Source: Firmicutes bacterium HGW-Firmicutes-9 (GTDB lineage: Bacteria; Bacillota; Clostridia; Christensenellales; CAG-138). From it: a stretch of DNA of 64,000 nucleotides. The notes under the pieces are model-generated. The model was not told the DNA's origin and did no database searches. It saw nothing but the letters and a program-made list of their open reading frames with translations. This document shows positions 56,108-64,000 of this stretch, piece by piece. Every line of letters starts with the position of its first letter. Positions within the stretch are counted from its first letter, which is position 1. The stretch lies in contig PGZM01000008.1 in NCBI GenBank assembly GCA_002841395.1, forward strand, positions 223,680 to 287,679, given 5' to 3'. The translations under genes were made by a program, and so were the position numbers.

Positions 56108-57226
56108 ATGGCAGGCGTAAAATTATCCCACGTATATAAAGAGTTCGACAAAGGAAACTTTGCCGTATCCGATTTTTCGCTCGAGACAGGCGAACACGAG
56201 TTTGTGGTTCTGGTAGGTCCCTCCGGCTGTGGGAAATCGACGACATTGCGCATGATCGCAGGACTGGAAGACATCACCGCGGGTGAAATCTATATCGACG
56301 GAAAGCTCGTCAACGATATGGAGCCGAAGAACCGCGATATCGCGATGGTGTTCCAGAACTATGCGCTCTATCCGCACATGACGGTGTTTGACAACATCGC
56401 GTTGAGCCTCCAGATCCGGCATGTGCCGAAGGACATCATCCGCGAGCGCGTGATGGCGGTTGCAGAAACGCTCGGAATTTCGCAATATCTCAACCGGAAA
56501 CCGCGCGCGCTCTCCGGCGGACAGCGGCAGCGCGTCGCGCTCGGCCGTGCAATCGTACGCCAGCCGAAGATCTTTTTACTGGATGAGCCGCTTTCAAACC
56601 TTGACGCAAAGCTTCGAAACCAGATGCGAACGGAAATCATCAAGCTCTTCCACGCACTTGGGACGACGTTTATCTACGTGACGCACGATCAGGTGGAGGC
56701 CATGACCATGGCGACCAAGATCGTTGTCATGAGCGACGGACTTGTTCAGCAGATCGGTTCGCCGCGCGAGATCTATCATCATCCGTCCAACGTGTTTACA
56801 GCCGGGTTCATGGGCAGCCCGCAGATGAACTTCTTTGAGCGTTGTCCGCTGGAACGGAAGGACGGGCAATATACATTGACGTTTCTGGGTACTCGTTTTC
56901 TGCTTCCGCAGGAGAAACAGCAGCAGCTTTCGCAGAAAAACGTGCAGTCCGGCGAAGTAATTGTCGGTGTGCGACCGGAGGATATCCGTCTCGCGACACA
57001 GGAGGACGATGACAAAGTCAGCGCGCTACTTGAAGTATCGGAGATGCTCGGCAACGAAGTGCTTCTGCACATGCGGAAAGCGCAGGAGAGTTTCATCATC
57101 CGCGTGCCGGAGTTTGAGGACGCGAGATTCTCGCAGGTCGGGGTAGCGGAGACGACGCTGGAACTTGCAATCGCGCTCAGCAAAATTCATCTGTTTGATG
57201 CGGAGACAAGGGTGAATCTCATATAA
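56108..57226 (+). CDS. Sugar ABC transporter ATPase (MsmX/UgpC/MalK type)
   Basis: A 372-residue ATPase. Walker A is GPSGCGKSTT, the Q-loop lies in AMVFQNYALYPHM, the signature is LSGGQRQRVALGRAI, Walker B is IFLLDEPLSNLD, and the H-loop follows in YVTHDQVEAMT. The C-terminal half has the TOBE-type regulatory domain (GVRPEDIRLA). AGGAGGAG lies before the ATG. In Bacillota one MsmX protein often energises several sugar importers; this is the only such gene in the window although two CUT1 systems are present. Confidence 0.95.
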   Translation: MAGVKLSHVYKEFDKGNFAVSDFSLETGEHEFVVLVGPSGCGKSTTLRMIAGLEDITAGEIYIDGKLVNDMEPKNRDIAMVFQNYALYPHMTVFDNIALSLQIRHVPKDIIRERVMAVAETLGISQYLNRKPRALSGGQRQRVALGRAIVRQPKIFLLDEPLSNLDAKLRNQMRTEIIKLFHALGTTFIYVTHDQVEAMTMATKIVVMSDGLVQQIGSPREIYHHPSNVFTAGFMGSPQMNFFERCPLERKDGQYTLTFLGTRFLLPQEKQQQLSQKNVQSGEVIVGVRPEDIRLATQEDDDKVSALLEVSEMLGNEVLLHMRKAQESFIIRVPEFEDARFSQVGVAETTLELAIALSKIHLFDAETRVNLI

Positions 57227-57269
57227 TTTGAAACCGAACAAAGGAATTACAAGATTTCTGTAATCTTAC

Positions 57270-57301
57270 AGGCGAAGGGATGCGTCAAAGTCTCTTCGCC
57301 T
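57270..57301 (+). terminator. Hairpin after the ABC ATPase, probable terminator
   Basis: AGGCGAAG (57270-57277) pairs perfectly with CTTCGCCT (57294-57301); the T-rich stretch after it (TTGCTTATT) is modest. Confidence 0.55.
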
Positions 57302-57393
57302 TTGCTTATTCGAAAATGAATTTACAGCGTATGATTGACAACAGATCGACCAATTAGTCGATGTTGTGAGAAAACTGACAAAATAAAACAAGC

Positions 57394-57424
57394 GTCCCCC
57401 AAAAGCATGATCTTCTTGGGGGAC
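57394..57424 (-). terminator. Terminator of the amidohydrolase-symporter operon
   Basis: GTCCCCCAA (57394-57402) and TTGGGGGAC (57416-57424) form a 9-bp stem. Read on the minus strand it is followed by the T-rich GCTTGTTTTATTTTG, which fits termination of the leftward operon ending at 57508. Confidence 0.75.
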
Positions 57425-57507
57425 ACCTAAATCAGAGCTAGGTAAGTTTGAAATAGATTCTTGAGTATTGAAAACGCTGGCTTGCGATTTATTCATAAAA
57501 CTAGAAA

Positions 57508-59148
57508 CTACTTTTGCTTATAAACCAATTTCCCATCAACATACGTCTGCAACACACGTATGTCTTTTATGCTGTGTTCATCGATTGTAATAGGGTTCTG
57601 ATCCAGCACGATGAAGTCGGCACGTTTTCCCGCCTCCAGTGTTCCCCGATCCGAAAGTCGATACTGTGCCGCTGCATTCCTTGTGAGCGCAAGAAGACCA
57701 TCATAGGCGGACACACGCTCGTTTGGACCGAGTAGTGCGCCATCTTCATCCAGCCGCATCACTGCGCTCCAAAGCAGCAGCCAGGGATCAACCGCCGTAA
57801 CCGGCGAATCGCTGTGTATGGTGCAGGGAATGTCCATCTCCTGCGAAGTGGCGATGGGGTTCATGCGCGCCGCGCGCTCCTCGCCAAGAAACGTATTGCG
57901 GTGATGTTTTCCCCAGATATATGTGTGAATCGGGAAAAAGGACGGAATCATGCCAAGCGATCGAATCTGCTCCAGCTGATCGATTCCCACCGTCTGGCAA
58001 TGGATAATGATGTTGTGCAGATCTTTATTTTTCTGATATTTTTGTTCCGCATCGATGACGAGTTGAATCGCCGCATCGCCATTTGCATGGACGGCATATT
58101 GCAGGTTTTCGCGGTGTAAACGCTCGACCGTATTCATGTAGTCTTCCGGCGTAACCGTTAAATATCCGCGATAGTCGTCGTTTTTTGCGCGCGTTTTGTG
58201 CTGCTTGTAATATGGCTGCCGCAGATACGCGGTATATCCCTGAATCGATCCGTCGGTAAACAGCTTGACCGGCCCGATGGAGACCCGTCTGCCTAAATCG
58301 CAAAACGATCCCTGCTTTTCGGCCGTGATCGGGAGAGCGCCGCCCGAAAGCAACCCGGGATTTACCACCAACTTGGTTTTCAGCATGCCTAATAACGAAG
58401 CGATGGAAAAGAGCGACTGCTGCATTTTTACCGCCGCGCCTTCGTTCGCCGTTGTATAGCCTTGGCTCAAATAGAGAGAGGAGCCTTTTTGTATGATCCG
58501 CAGTAGATTGTTTTTCGCAACAAGCGGTTGGATGACCTTGCGATTCACGAGATTGATCACAGGGCCTTCCTCGAGAACGCCTGTGAAGCGTCCGTTTTCG
58601 TCGCGATAGGCGACTCCGCCTTCCGGCACAATAAAATCGTCGATCAAGCCGGAGAGCTCCAGCGCTTTGCTGTTTAGACTCATCAAGTGAAAGCTCTGGT
58701 GGATGACAACGACCGGCTTTTCCATCGAAACCGTATCAAGTTCGTCCCGCGTCGGGAAGCGGTATTCGTTTATCTTCGTATCGTCGAATCCGTGCCCGAT
58801 GACAGCCCATAGGTTTTGCTGCCTATCGTGTTCCCGCAGGAGCCGCGTGATATCCTCGATGCTCGCAACATTGCCGGTAGGTGCAGAATGCAGCCCGACA
58901 AACAGAGCATCCGCGATTGCCTGAAATGAAAAATGACTGTGCGCGTCGACGAGCCCCGGCAAGACGGTCTTGCCTTCGAGGTCGACACGGCACCGGATCG
59001 AAAATCGATTTTCTAACTCCTTGACTGTTCCAATCGCCTGAATTTGACCATGCGAAACAACCAACGCTTCCGCAGTCTCCGGCAAATCGCCGGCCATCGG
59101 ATAGATGTTTGCGTTGTAATACAGCGTGGCCCCGCGTTTACTCGGCAT
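57508..59148 (-). CDS. YtcJ-like amidohydrolase (Amidohydro_3 family)
   Basis: A 546-residue cytoplasmic metal-dependent hydrolase. VLPGLVDAHSHF carries the metal-binding HxH motif, and AVHANGDAAIQLVIDA, IIIHCQTVGIDQ and IHSDSPVTAVDPWL match later metal-site regions of the family. It ends in the usual beta-strand segment (GKRADFIVLDQNP). The GGGGGAAG site supports the ATG at 59148, which overlaps the end of the symporter gene by 11 nt. YtcJ-type enzymes hydrolyse amide or formamide bonds; the substrate here is unknown, but a link to the co-transcribed carboxylate/amino-acid transporter is likely. Confidence 0.88.
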   Translation of the reverse strand: MPSKRGATLYYNANIYPMAGDLPETAEALVVSHGQIQAIGTVKELENRFSIRCRVDLEGKTVLPGLVDAHSHFSFQAIADALFVGLHSAPTGNVASIEDITRLLREHDRQQNLWAVIGHGFDDTKINEYRFPTRDELDTVSMEKPVVVIHQSFHLMSLNSKALELSGLIDDFIVPEGGVAYRDENGRFTGVLEEGPVINLVNRKVIQPLVAKNNLLRIIQKGSSLYLSQGYTTANEGAAVKMQQSLFSIASLLGMLKTKLVVNPGLLSGGALPITAEKQGSFCDLGRRVSIGPVKLFTDGSIQGYTAYLRQPYYKQHKTRAKNDDYRGYLTVTPEDYMNTVERLHRENLQYAVHANGDAAIQLVIDAEQKYQKNKDLHNIIIHCQTVGIDQLEQIRSLGMIPSFFPIHTYIWGKHHRNTFLGEERAARMNPIATSQEMDIPCTIHSDSPVTAVDPWLLLWSAVMRLDEDGALLGPNERVSAYDGLLALTRNAAAQYRLSDRGTLEAGKRADFIVLDQNPITIDEHSIKDIRVLQTYVDGKLVYKQK

Positions 59149-60487
59149 TTTTCTTCCCCCACAACCCGAACACTTTCAAGAGGATCAGGAAGACAGGAAC
59201 GCTCGCTGCGAGAATGATCATCCACAACCGGAAGTTCGTAACAGGCATTGCAACCTGTGAAAGAATGACCAATACGCCAACAAGCAGGTTGAGGATATTC
59301 CACCAGACCATCTCGCGGGCAACGGGGGATTTAAACTGCGGATCGACGATGCGCAACAAGATGAGCCCCGTAGCGGCGGTGCCGGTTACGATGCCGAACT
59401 CCGCCAGAAACCGTTCGTTGGAAAACGCGCCGCTGCGTCTGGCGAAATAGCGCACGACAAAGAACGTGACAGCACAGATCACCGCGATATTGATCACAAG
59501 CGGAACAAGGCTAGAGAAGATCAGCTTAATATTGATTGCAAGCATCGCTGAGATCGTGAGCGTATCGATTAAAAAGCCGGTGATGCTGCCCTGTATGTCG
59601 GGGTCGATGATGTATGTGAACTTTGTTTTGCGGAGAATTGCTTTGATCAGGAACGCGAATAATATTCCCCAAACAAACATGTTGCCAAAGATCAGCGTTT
59701 GATTGGCGGCGCCCTTGAGAACAAAGCGTGTGATTCCCTCGGCAAAGCCGTAAGAGAGCAGATAGGTGATGCCGATCAGCGAGAAATGCAACGTCAGCGT
59801 ATCCAGATTTGCGTGGTGTGCGGTTTGGTGTCCGAACACAGGCTTTTCTTCATCCCGAATCAGCCCTAGTGCAAGATCGTTCGATTCTGCCAGCGTTGCG
59901 CCCGCCTCGCCGGATAACATGCGCTTTTTGATCAGCCGCTTTGCGTACGGCACGCCAAAGAGAAACGCAACTACATATCCGGTAGCCGCATAAAACAAGC
60001 CATACTGCGATGCGTTCTCAACGCCAAAGCCTTCCCAGATTGTTCCAATGGCAACGGCTTGTCCCGGGCCTTGCGCAAATCCATGCGTAATCATGCCGCC
60101 AAGCGCAGGCAGAAGGTCAGATCCGGTCAGGAAGTTATATCCCAAAAACACCGCGGAACCAAACAGTGCCTGAACGCTGATCATCATTCCAAACATGAGC
60201 GCGAGCCACAAGCCGCCTTTAAAGTAGCTCTTTTCGCTCTGCTTCGGCGCGTTGATGCTCATGTAGGTGATGGAGATAAAGCTGAGCGAAAAGAGATGGA
60301 ACGAAATCCGCTCATAGACTGCGAAATCGAGCTTCAAAAGTCCTGAGTTCATGAGAGCGAATCCAAGAATTCCTGCGAGAATCGGCGCCGGAATCATTGC
60401 TTTTTGAATGAGCGGTATCTTCCGTAATAAAACACCGATAAAGACGAGAGAAAATAGTACAGCGGGAATAGCAAATTCTTGAATCAT
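59138..60487 (-). CDS. GltS-family sodium:glutamate-type symporter
   Basis: A 449-residue membrane protein with about 12 TM segments and an internal duplication typical of the ESS/GltS family. The re-entrant-loop regions are visible as GGMITHGFAQGPGQAVAIGT in the first half and EFGIVTGTAATGLILLRIVD in the second. A GAGG site lies upstream of the ATG. Glutamate is the classical substrate, but the company of a YtcJ-like hydrolase leaves room for another acidic or N-acylated substrate. Confidence 0.9.
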   Translation of the reverse strand: MIQEFAIPAVLFSLVFIGVLLRKIPLIQKAMIPAPILAGILGFALMNSGLLKLDFAVYERISFHLFSLSFISITYMSINAPKQSEKSYFKGGLWLALMFGMMISVQALFGSAVFLGYNFLTGSDLLPALGGMITHGFAQGPGQAVAIGTIWEGFGVENASQYGLFYAATGYVVAFLFGVPYAKRLIKKRMLSGEAGATLAESNDLALGLIRDEEKPVFGHQTAHHANLDTLTLHFSLIGITYLLSYGFAEGITRFVLKGAANQTLIFGNMFVWGILFAFLIKAILRKTKFTYIIDPDIQGSITGFLIDTLTISAMLAINIKLIFSSLVPLVINIAVICAVTFFVVRYFARRSGAFSNERFLAEFGIVTGTAATGLILLRIVDPQFKSPVAREMVWWNILNLLVGVLVILSQVAMPVTNFRLWMIILAASVPVFLILLKVFGLWGKKNAE

Positions 60488-60608
60488 GTTATCCTCATTT
60501 TCGTTTGTTCGTGCACATGGCTGCTATTCGTTAACATCCATGCATATTCAAAACAATTTTTAGGCAAAAGCGTCAGAAAAGCGGATCGACTTTTTCTTGA
60601 AAGTGACC

Positions 60609-61388
60609 TTACGCTTTCGCTTTCCGAGATAAAAATCGCTTTGCTTTCCGCAGCAATAGATAAGCGTACTTGAACTTATTTCTCCGTTGCGCTTTTTTGG
60701 GAAGCCGCCATTCCAGCCCGGTATGCATGGCGTCATCGCAGGGTGTGCACAGTCCGCATGGACTCCCTTTTTTATCCGGGTTGTGACAGAACCAGGAAAG
60801 CTTCATCAAATCAAGCCATCCGTTTTCTCTGGCGATGCGTTCTTCGTCCTTTTTCGTGAGCCGAATGGAGGGCAGCAATAGGTTCTCAAAAACCAATGTC
60901 ACGGTATCGTTGTCTTCTTTTGGCAGAACCTGATACCGTTCCCCTAAAACATCGTCATGGATCGGCGTGAGTATCGCTTCCACCTCGATTGCATCCTCGA
61001 CCTTTCCATGGTACTGATGCACAATGCAGGTCTCCATCTGAACGCCTAGTTTTTTAGCAAGAAGCGCAAACCATTCATATTGTGTTCCGACATTGTACTT
61101 CTCTCTTAGAATCCTAAAAGCTGCGCTTATCTTTTCATCCGCGCAGTTTTCCAAAATCCATTCGACGGTATAAAACTTTACGGGTAAGATCGTGGCCTTG
61201 AAGTTGTTTTCTCTGCCGGCAGATACAGCATTAATAATTTTCGCCATGGCATCTTTTTCATACTCAGTGCCTTTGCGATTTTTGTCGATCACATAGATCG
61301 GCTGAATCGAAATCTCTTTCGCTGCCAGTTGTAAAAAGCGGAACGTTCCATCCCATCCACCGGACCATAGTATTGTTACTGTGTCCAT
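60609..61388 (-). CDS. QueC-like PP-loop ATPase family protein
   Basis: A 259-residue cytoplasmic protein. The N-terminal ILWSGGWDGTFRF resembles the PP-loop SGGxDS of N-type ATP pyrophosphatases but has Gly where Ser is usual. Near the end, C-x9-C-x2-C-x2-C in WFCHNPDKKGSPCGLCTPC matches the zinc site of QueC (7-cyano-7-deazaguanine synthase). A basic C-terminal tail follows. There are no queC partner genes (queD, queE, queF) nearby, so it may serve another nucleotide-activated or cell-envelope pathway. GGAGG precedes the ATG. It is divergent from a TupA-like gene. Confidence 0.82.
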   Translation of the reverse strand: MDTVTILWSGGWDGTFRFLQLAAKEISIQPIYVIDKNRKGTEYEKDAMAKIINAVSAGRENNFKATILPVKFYTVEWILENCADEKISAAFRILREKYNVGTQYEWFALLAKKLGVQMETCIVHQYHGKVEDAIEVEAILTPIHDDVLGERYQVLPKEDNDTVTLVFENLLLPSIRLTKKDEERIARENGWLDLMKLSWFCHNPDKKGSPCGLCTPCDDAMHTGLEWRLPKKAQRRNKFKYAYLLLRKAKRFLSRKAKA

Positions 61389-61776
61389 TCTCGTCCTCCC
61401 CGGTTTTCGATATATTTTCCCCTAAGCATCAATCAAGCTGAAACCACAGGTATATAGATGTGATCAAATTGTCGTATAGTTTAGCCGTTAATAATTAAGC
61501 TGATTTTGATTGCTTTAGAGACGATTTGCTATGTAGATTCAAAGCCCGGTCAAGTGAAAATGAACCGAACGAACAATTTAGTTTATTATACTTTTTTTCA
61601 GCTATGATGGACAAGGAATTATTGGAAAATATAGATGCTATATGGTTGACGCGGCACAGAACACGTCATTACAATCAATGTGATACCACATTAAATTCAA
61701 AACATTCCTCAAAACGCTAAACTATCTGCGAATCTGGAAAGACAAACTATCTAGGCGACATAGAGAAGGAAACAGG
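61389..61776. other. Divergent intergenic region
   Basis: About 390 AT-rich bases between the PP-loop gene and the TupA-like gene. AAACTATCT occurs twice, about 25 nt apart, shortly before the rightward gene. A 64-codon frame at 61526-61720 has no ribosome site or recognisable domain. No RNA element is evident. Confidence 0.4.
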
Positions 61777-62715
61777 ATGAGCTTTGCGCTAATTGAACAA
61801 TATCGTTCCCTTCGAGCGAATCCATACAAGCTGCTTGTCAAATTGTCCCGCTATGGCTTTTTTCGAAGAATGCCAGACGAGATGTACTTGAAACTGCTTT
61901 TTCGTGGAATACTAGATCGATCTCTGCGCCTTGATTCGCCAATTTCCTACAGTGAAAAAGTACAGTGGCTCAAGCTTCACGATAAAAATTCGATCTATCC
62001 AAAGCTGTGTGACAAGTATGCCGTGCGCGACTTTGTGCGAGAGTGCGCGGGGGAAGACTGCTTGATTCCGTTGCTTGGAGTATGGGATCGTCCGGAGCAG
62101 ATCGATTTTTCGAGTTTGCCGGAACAGTTCGTGCTCAAATGCACGCACGACTCCGGGAGTGTGATCATCTGTACAAATAAGGCAGACTTGAATATTTATG
62201 ATACTCGCCGCAAGCTGAAAAAGTGGCTGAAGCGAGATTACTCCTACCTTGGACGAGAGTGGGCGTATCATGATGTGCCGCGCCGAGTGATAGCAGAAGC
62301 GTTCATTGGCGATGAAGCGGGTACGCGCCCGGATGACTATAAATTTTACTGCTGGCAGGGGAAGGTCTTTTCGGTCTTGTTATGCGTAAACCGCCGTCAG
62401 GGCGGGGCGAATTATTTGTTTTATGATCCGGATTTTATTCCTCGCTACATGTCGATCGGAGGCACATTAAAGGGGCTGGAAGAGTTTCCGCTTACAAAAC
62501 CGCCGCACTTTGAAGAGATGAAAATGCTGGCGGAACAGCTCTCCAAGGGGCTTAACCATGTCAGGGTCGATCTGTATGATACGCCGGAGGGGGTGCGATT
62601 CGGCGAGATGACACTGTATCCCAACAGCGGATTCAACACAGGTTATACGCAAGAGTTCAATGACTACTTCGGATCATTTATCCATTTGGAAGAGAGCCAT
62701 ATTGATAAAATGTGA
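61777..62715 (+). CDS. TupA-like ATP-grasp protein
   Basis: A 312-residue protein of the TupA-like ATP-grasp family, first linked to teichuronopeptide synthesis and common in cell-surface polysaccharide clusters. Typical features are SYSEKVQWLKLHDKNSIYPK near the N-terminus, LCDKYAVRDFVRE, VLKCTHDSGSVIIC and VDLYDTPEGVRFGEMTLYPN, where GE may form part of the metal site. It likely attaches an amino acid or similar group to an envelope polymer. AAGGA lies upstream of the ATG. No glycosyltransferases are adjacent on this side. Confidence 0.88.
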   Translation: MSFALIEQYRSLRANPYKLLVKLSRYGFFRRMPDEMYLKLLFRGILDRSLRLDSPISYSEKVQWLKLHDKNSIYPKLCDKYAVRDFVRECAGEDCLIPLLGVWDRPEQIDFSSLPEQFVLKCTHDSGSVIICTNKADLNIYDTRRKLKKWLKRDYSYLGREWAYHDVPRRVIAEAFIGDEAGTRPDDYKFYCWQGKVFSVLLCVNRRQGGANYLFYDPDFIPRYMSIGGTLKGLEEFPLTKPPHFEEMKMLAEQLSKGLNHVRVDLYDTPEGVRFGEMTLYPNSGFNTGYTQEFNDYFGSFIHLEESHIDKM

Positions 62716-63240
62716 TTCAAGTTTTGACGCACCTAGTAAATGATTGGTCTACTTGAATGCTTTCAGCATCGTTTTTTAGTTTATCATTTTCTTTCTTTTT
62801 AGGTGGACTTCTTTTTTAAGGAACAGGTCACGATCCAAGACGAATCCGATTATTCTGGCGATAGATAGCGCAACATACTAGATATGGGACTATGCCGCGT
62901 GCTTACTGGTTATCTGGTATATGAAATTGTACGACAATGAATCATACAATGTAACAATATGGTCTGAATAATTGTTATTCGGTTTCATTGCGAGTGGAAA
63001 ACTCCAGAGATAATACGAACCTGACAAGTGAAGAATCTAGCGCATAACGCAGCATATTCGTCAACAAACTGATATGGATTGACGATTAATTGACCCTTAT
63101 TCTGGATAGAATTAGATTAAAATACCAGCGAAGATAACATTGTATTCAATAAACGATGCCACATGTTTGATCAGATACAATTGTGATAAAGTTACTTCGA
63201 ACCATTGACAAGCAGGTTCGCATGTGATAATTTGTAACCA
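62716..63240. other. Intergenic region, no gene seen
   Basis: About 525 bases, AT-rich. A short hairpin with a T-run lies close to its start (listed separately). Otherwise I find no gene, no repeat and no known RNA until the riboswitch. Confidence 0.45.
62757..62777 (+). terminator. Short possible terminator after the TupA-like gene
   Basis: ATGCT (62757-62761) and AGCAT (62765-62769) form a 5-bp stem with a 3-nt loop, followed by CGTTTTTT. The T-run is good but the stem is weak. Confidence 0.4.
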
Positions 63241-63261
63241 GGTAATAAATACATCACATCC

Positions 63262-63340
63262 AAGGGCATAACCCGTGAAAGCGGGCGACGCAAAACTACA
63301 GGGCCTAATGACGAAACATCGTCGATGGTAGCCAGTTGCC
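63262..63340 (+). promoter_or_regulatory. Cyclic-di-GMP-I riboswitch aptamer (GEMM-I)
   Basis: The conserved elements of the class-I c-di-GMP aptamer are present in order. AAGGGCA opens the P1 strand (GGCA, 63265-63268, with TGCC, 63337-63340). P2 is CCCGT-GAAA-GCGGG (63272-63285) with the GAAA tetraloop. GACGCAAAA (63287-63295) forms the conserved junction. P3 pairs CTAC (63296-63299) with GTAG (63328-63331), contains the tetraloop-receptor GGGCCTAA, and has an inner GACG/CGTC stem (63310-63323). The 3' AGCCAGTTGCC matches the consensus. It lies about 130 nt before a secreted-protein gene. Confidence 0.93.
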
Positions 63341-63387
63341 AAGTGGTTTTCCCGCTTTGCGTGATGTGCGGGATATTAAAAGTTTTG

Positions 63388-63424
63388 GCAGCTAGCATTT
63401 TTGTTAGCTGCTTTTTGTTTTTTT
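63388..63424 (+). terminator. Riboswitch-controlled intrinsic terminator
   Basis: GCAGCTA (63388-63394) pairs with TAGCTGC (63405-63411) and is followed by TTTTTGTTTTTTT. It lies after the c-di-GMP aptamer and before the next gene, the usual place of a transcription-attenuation expression platform. GTTGCCAA of the aptamer's 3' end (63335-63342) can instead pair with TTGGCAGC (63385-63392), which would break the terminator. Confidence 0.88.
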
Positions 63425-63468
63425 ACACGCGGAGGACAATATTTAGCTGAACGATATTGAGGCATAAT

Positions 63469-64000
63469 ATGAACAAAGCAAAGCTGGGCGTCCTCATTAT
63501 AACGATACTGCTTTTGCTCACAGGCGTTGCATATGCGCGCTGGACGGAGCAAGTCAACATACAGATTCTGGCGAAAACGGCTGAAACAAAACTCAGTTAT
63601 TTGGATTACTCCTCCCGAATCAACAGCGGCAGCGCAAGCGTATCAAATGCGGAAAACGCGCACGCAACCGTGACGTTCAAAGAGATTACGCCCGGTACCG
63701 GAAACACGGTTACGCTCCGGTTCAAAAATACCGGCACAATTCCGATTGATATAGATGATATAAACGTACTCTATGTAAGCGGGTACTCGGATGATTTCAA
63801 AAATGATCTCAGGCTGACCGTGTCAGCATACGTTGGAGAGATTCGTATTGCGCATAAGGACAAAAAGATTTTTCAGTGGAAAGCAAACAACTCAACATCA
63901 AAGCGCGATGAGATATATCAGCTTCCTGTGAACGGGATCATCGAGGTTGTTTGCGAAGTAGAGTTTGACGAAATCAAAACCAAGGACAATTACGGTCAGA
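63469..64000 (+). CDS. Secreted protein, TasA/SipW-dependent-like (3' end outside window)
   Basis: ATG at 63469 has GAGG at 63459-63462; the frame stays open for 177 codons to the window edge. A signal peptide (LGVLIITILLLLTGVAYARW) is followed by WTEQVNIQ. This resembles the signal type processed by SipW, where a Trp follows shortly after a T/A-Y-A cleavage region, as in TasA-like matrix proteins. The mature part is beta-rich (TVTLRFKNTGTIPIDIDDIN) as in TasA-type or pilin-like folds, but I cannot confirm the family. Placement behind a c-di-GMP riboswitch suggests a cell-surface, biofilm or appendage protein. Confidence 0.82.
   Translation, partial: MNKAKLGVLIITILLLLTGVAYARWTEQVNIQILAKTAETKLSYLDYSSRINSGSASVSNAENAHATVTFKEITPGTGNTVTLRFKNTGTIPIDIDDINVLYVSGYSDDFKNDLRLTVSAYVGEIRIAHKDKKIFQWKANNSTSKRDEIYQLPVNGIIEVVCEVEFDEIKTKDNYGQ

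Noticed and set aside
61526..61720. 64-codon plus-strand frame between the PP-loop and TupA-like genes
   Set aside because: No ribosome site, no domain, and composition like the surrounding spacer.

Overview
The window looks like a chromosomal segment of a Gram-positive, clostridial-type Bacillota, probably anaerobic, with GC in the low to mid 50s by eye. The evidence is the AGGAGG-type ribosome sites, abundant lipoprotein signal peptides, sugar ABC systems with CUT1-type permeases, AraC and LacI regulators, a YesL-like protein, a GPH symporter and a c-di-GMP-I riboswitch. I found no rRNA, tRNA, CRISPR array, phage gene or intact insertion sequence. The species cannot be named from the sequence alone.

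Layout, left to right. (1) 1-1713: 5' part of a minus-strand lipoprotein with a glycosidase-like domain. (2) 2160-7566: a sensory module of an orphan sugar-binding lipoprotein, a REC/HD-GYP c-di-GMP phosphodiesterase and a multi-domain hybrid histidine kinase. (3) 7643-14457, minus strand: a copper operon (HMA/TauE-SafE/cupredoxin fusion, CopA ATPase, unknown lipoprotein, OmpR-type regulator, kinase). A DMT-family transporter with a very His-rich tail lies divergently from it. (4) 15745-23838: a DUF523-DUF1722 protein, two small exported proteins, a second OmpR-type two-component system, a PAS-GGDEF diguanylate cyclase and a membrane PAS-GGDEF-EAL protein. (5) 23996-34993: an AraC regulator and a seven-gene operon (GH31, an (alpha/alpha)6-barrel enzyme, GPH symporter, PIG-L deacetylase, SDR, LarA-like protein, UxaC) that looks like import and breakdown of a uronate-containing glycoside.

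(6) 35498-38151: an orphan membrane protein, a nucleoside hydrolase and a divergent CRP-like regulator. (7) 38536-46714: an ABC importer, GH66 enzyme, AraC regulator, YesL-like protein and a GH13 alpha-glucosidase broken by an in-frame stop and small deletion, together suggesting alpha-1,6-glucan (isomalto-oligosaccharide) use. (8) 47020-57226: a maltodextrin locus with a maltose phosphorylase fused to beta-phosphoglucomutase, a LacI regulator with recognisable operators, a neopullulanase-type GH13, MalEFG-like transport genes and the only sugar-ABC ATPase in the window. (9) 57508-60487, minus: a YtcJ-like amidohydrolase and a GltS-type symporter. (10) 60609-64000: a QueC-like PP-loop protein, a TupA-like ATP-grasp protein, and a c-di-GMP-I riboswitch with terminator before a secreted protein that runs off the window.

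Two themes join these regions. One is c-di-GMP: an HD-GYP enzyme, a diguanylate cyclase, a GGDEF-EAL protein and a c-di-GMP-sensing RNA lie in the same 64 kb. The other is carbohydrate scavenging, with three adjacent glycan loci. The items most worth follow-up are the LarA-like (nickel-pincer type) protein in the uronate operon, the phosphorylase-phosphoglucomutase fusion, the copper operon with its His-tailed neighbour, and the riboswitch-controlled surface protein.
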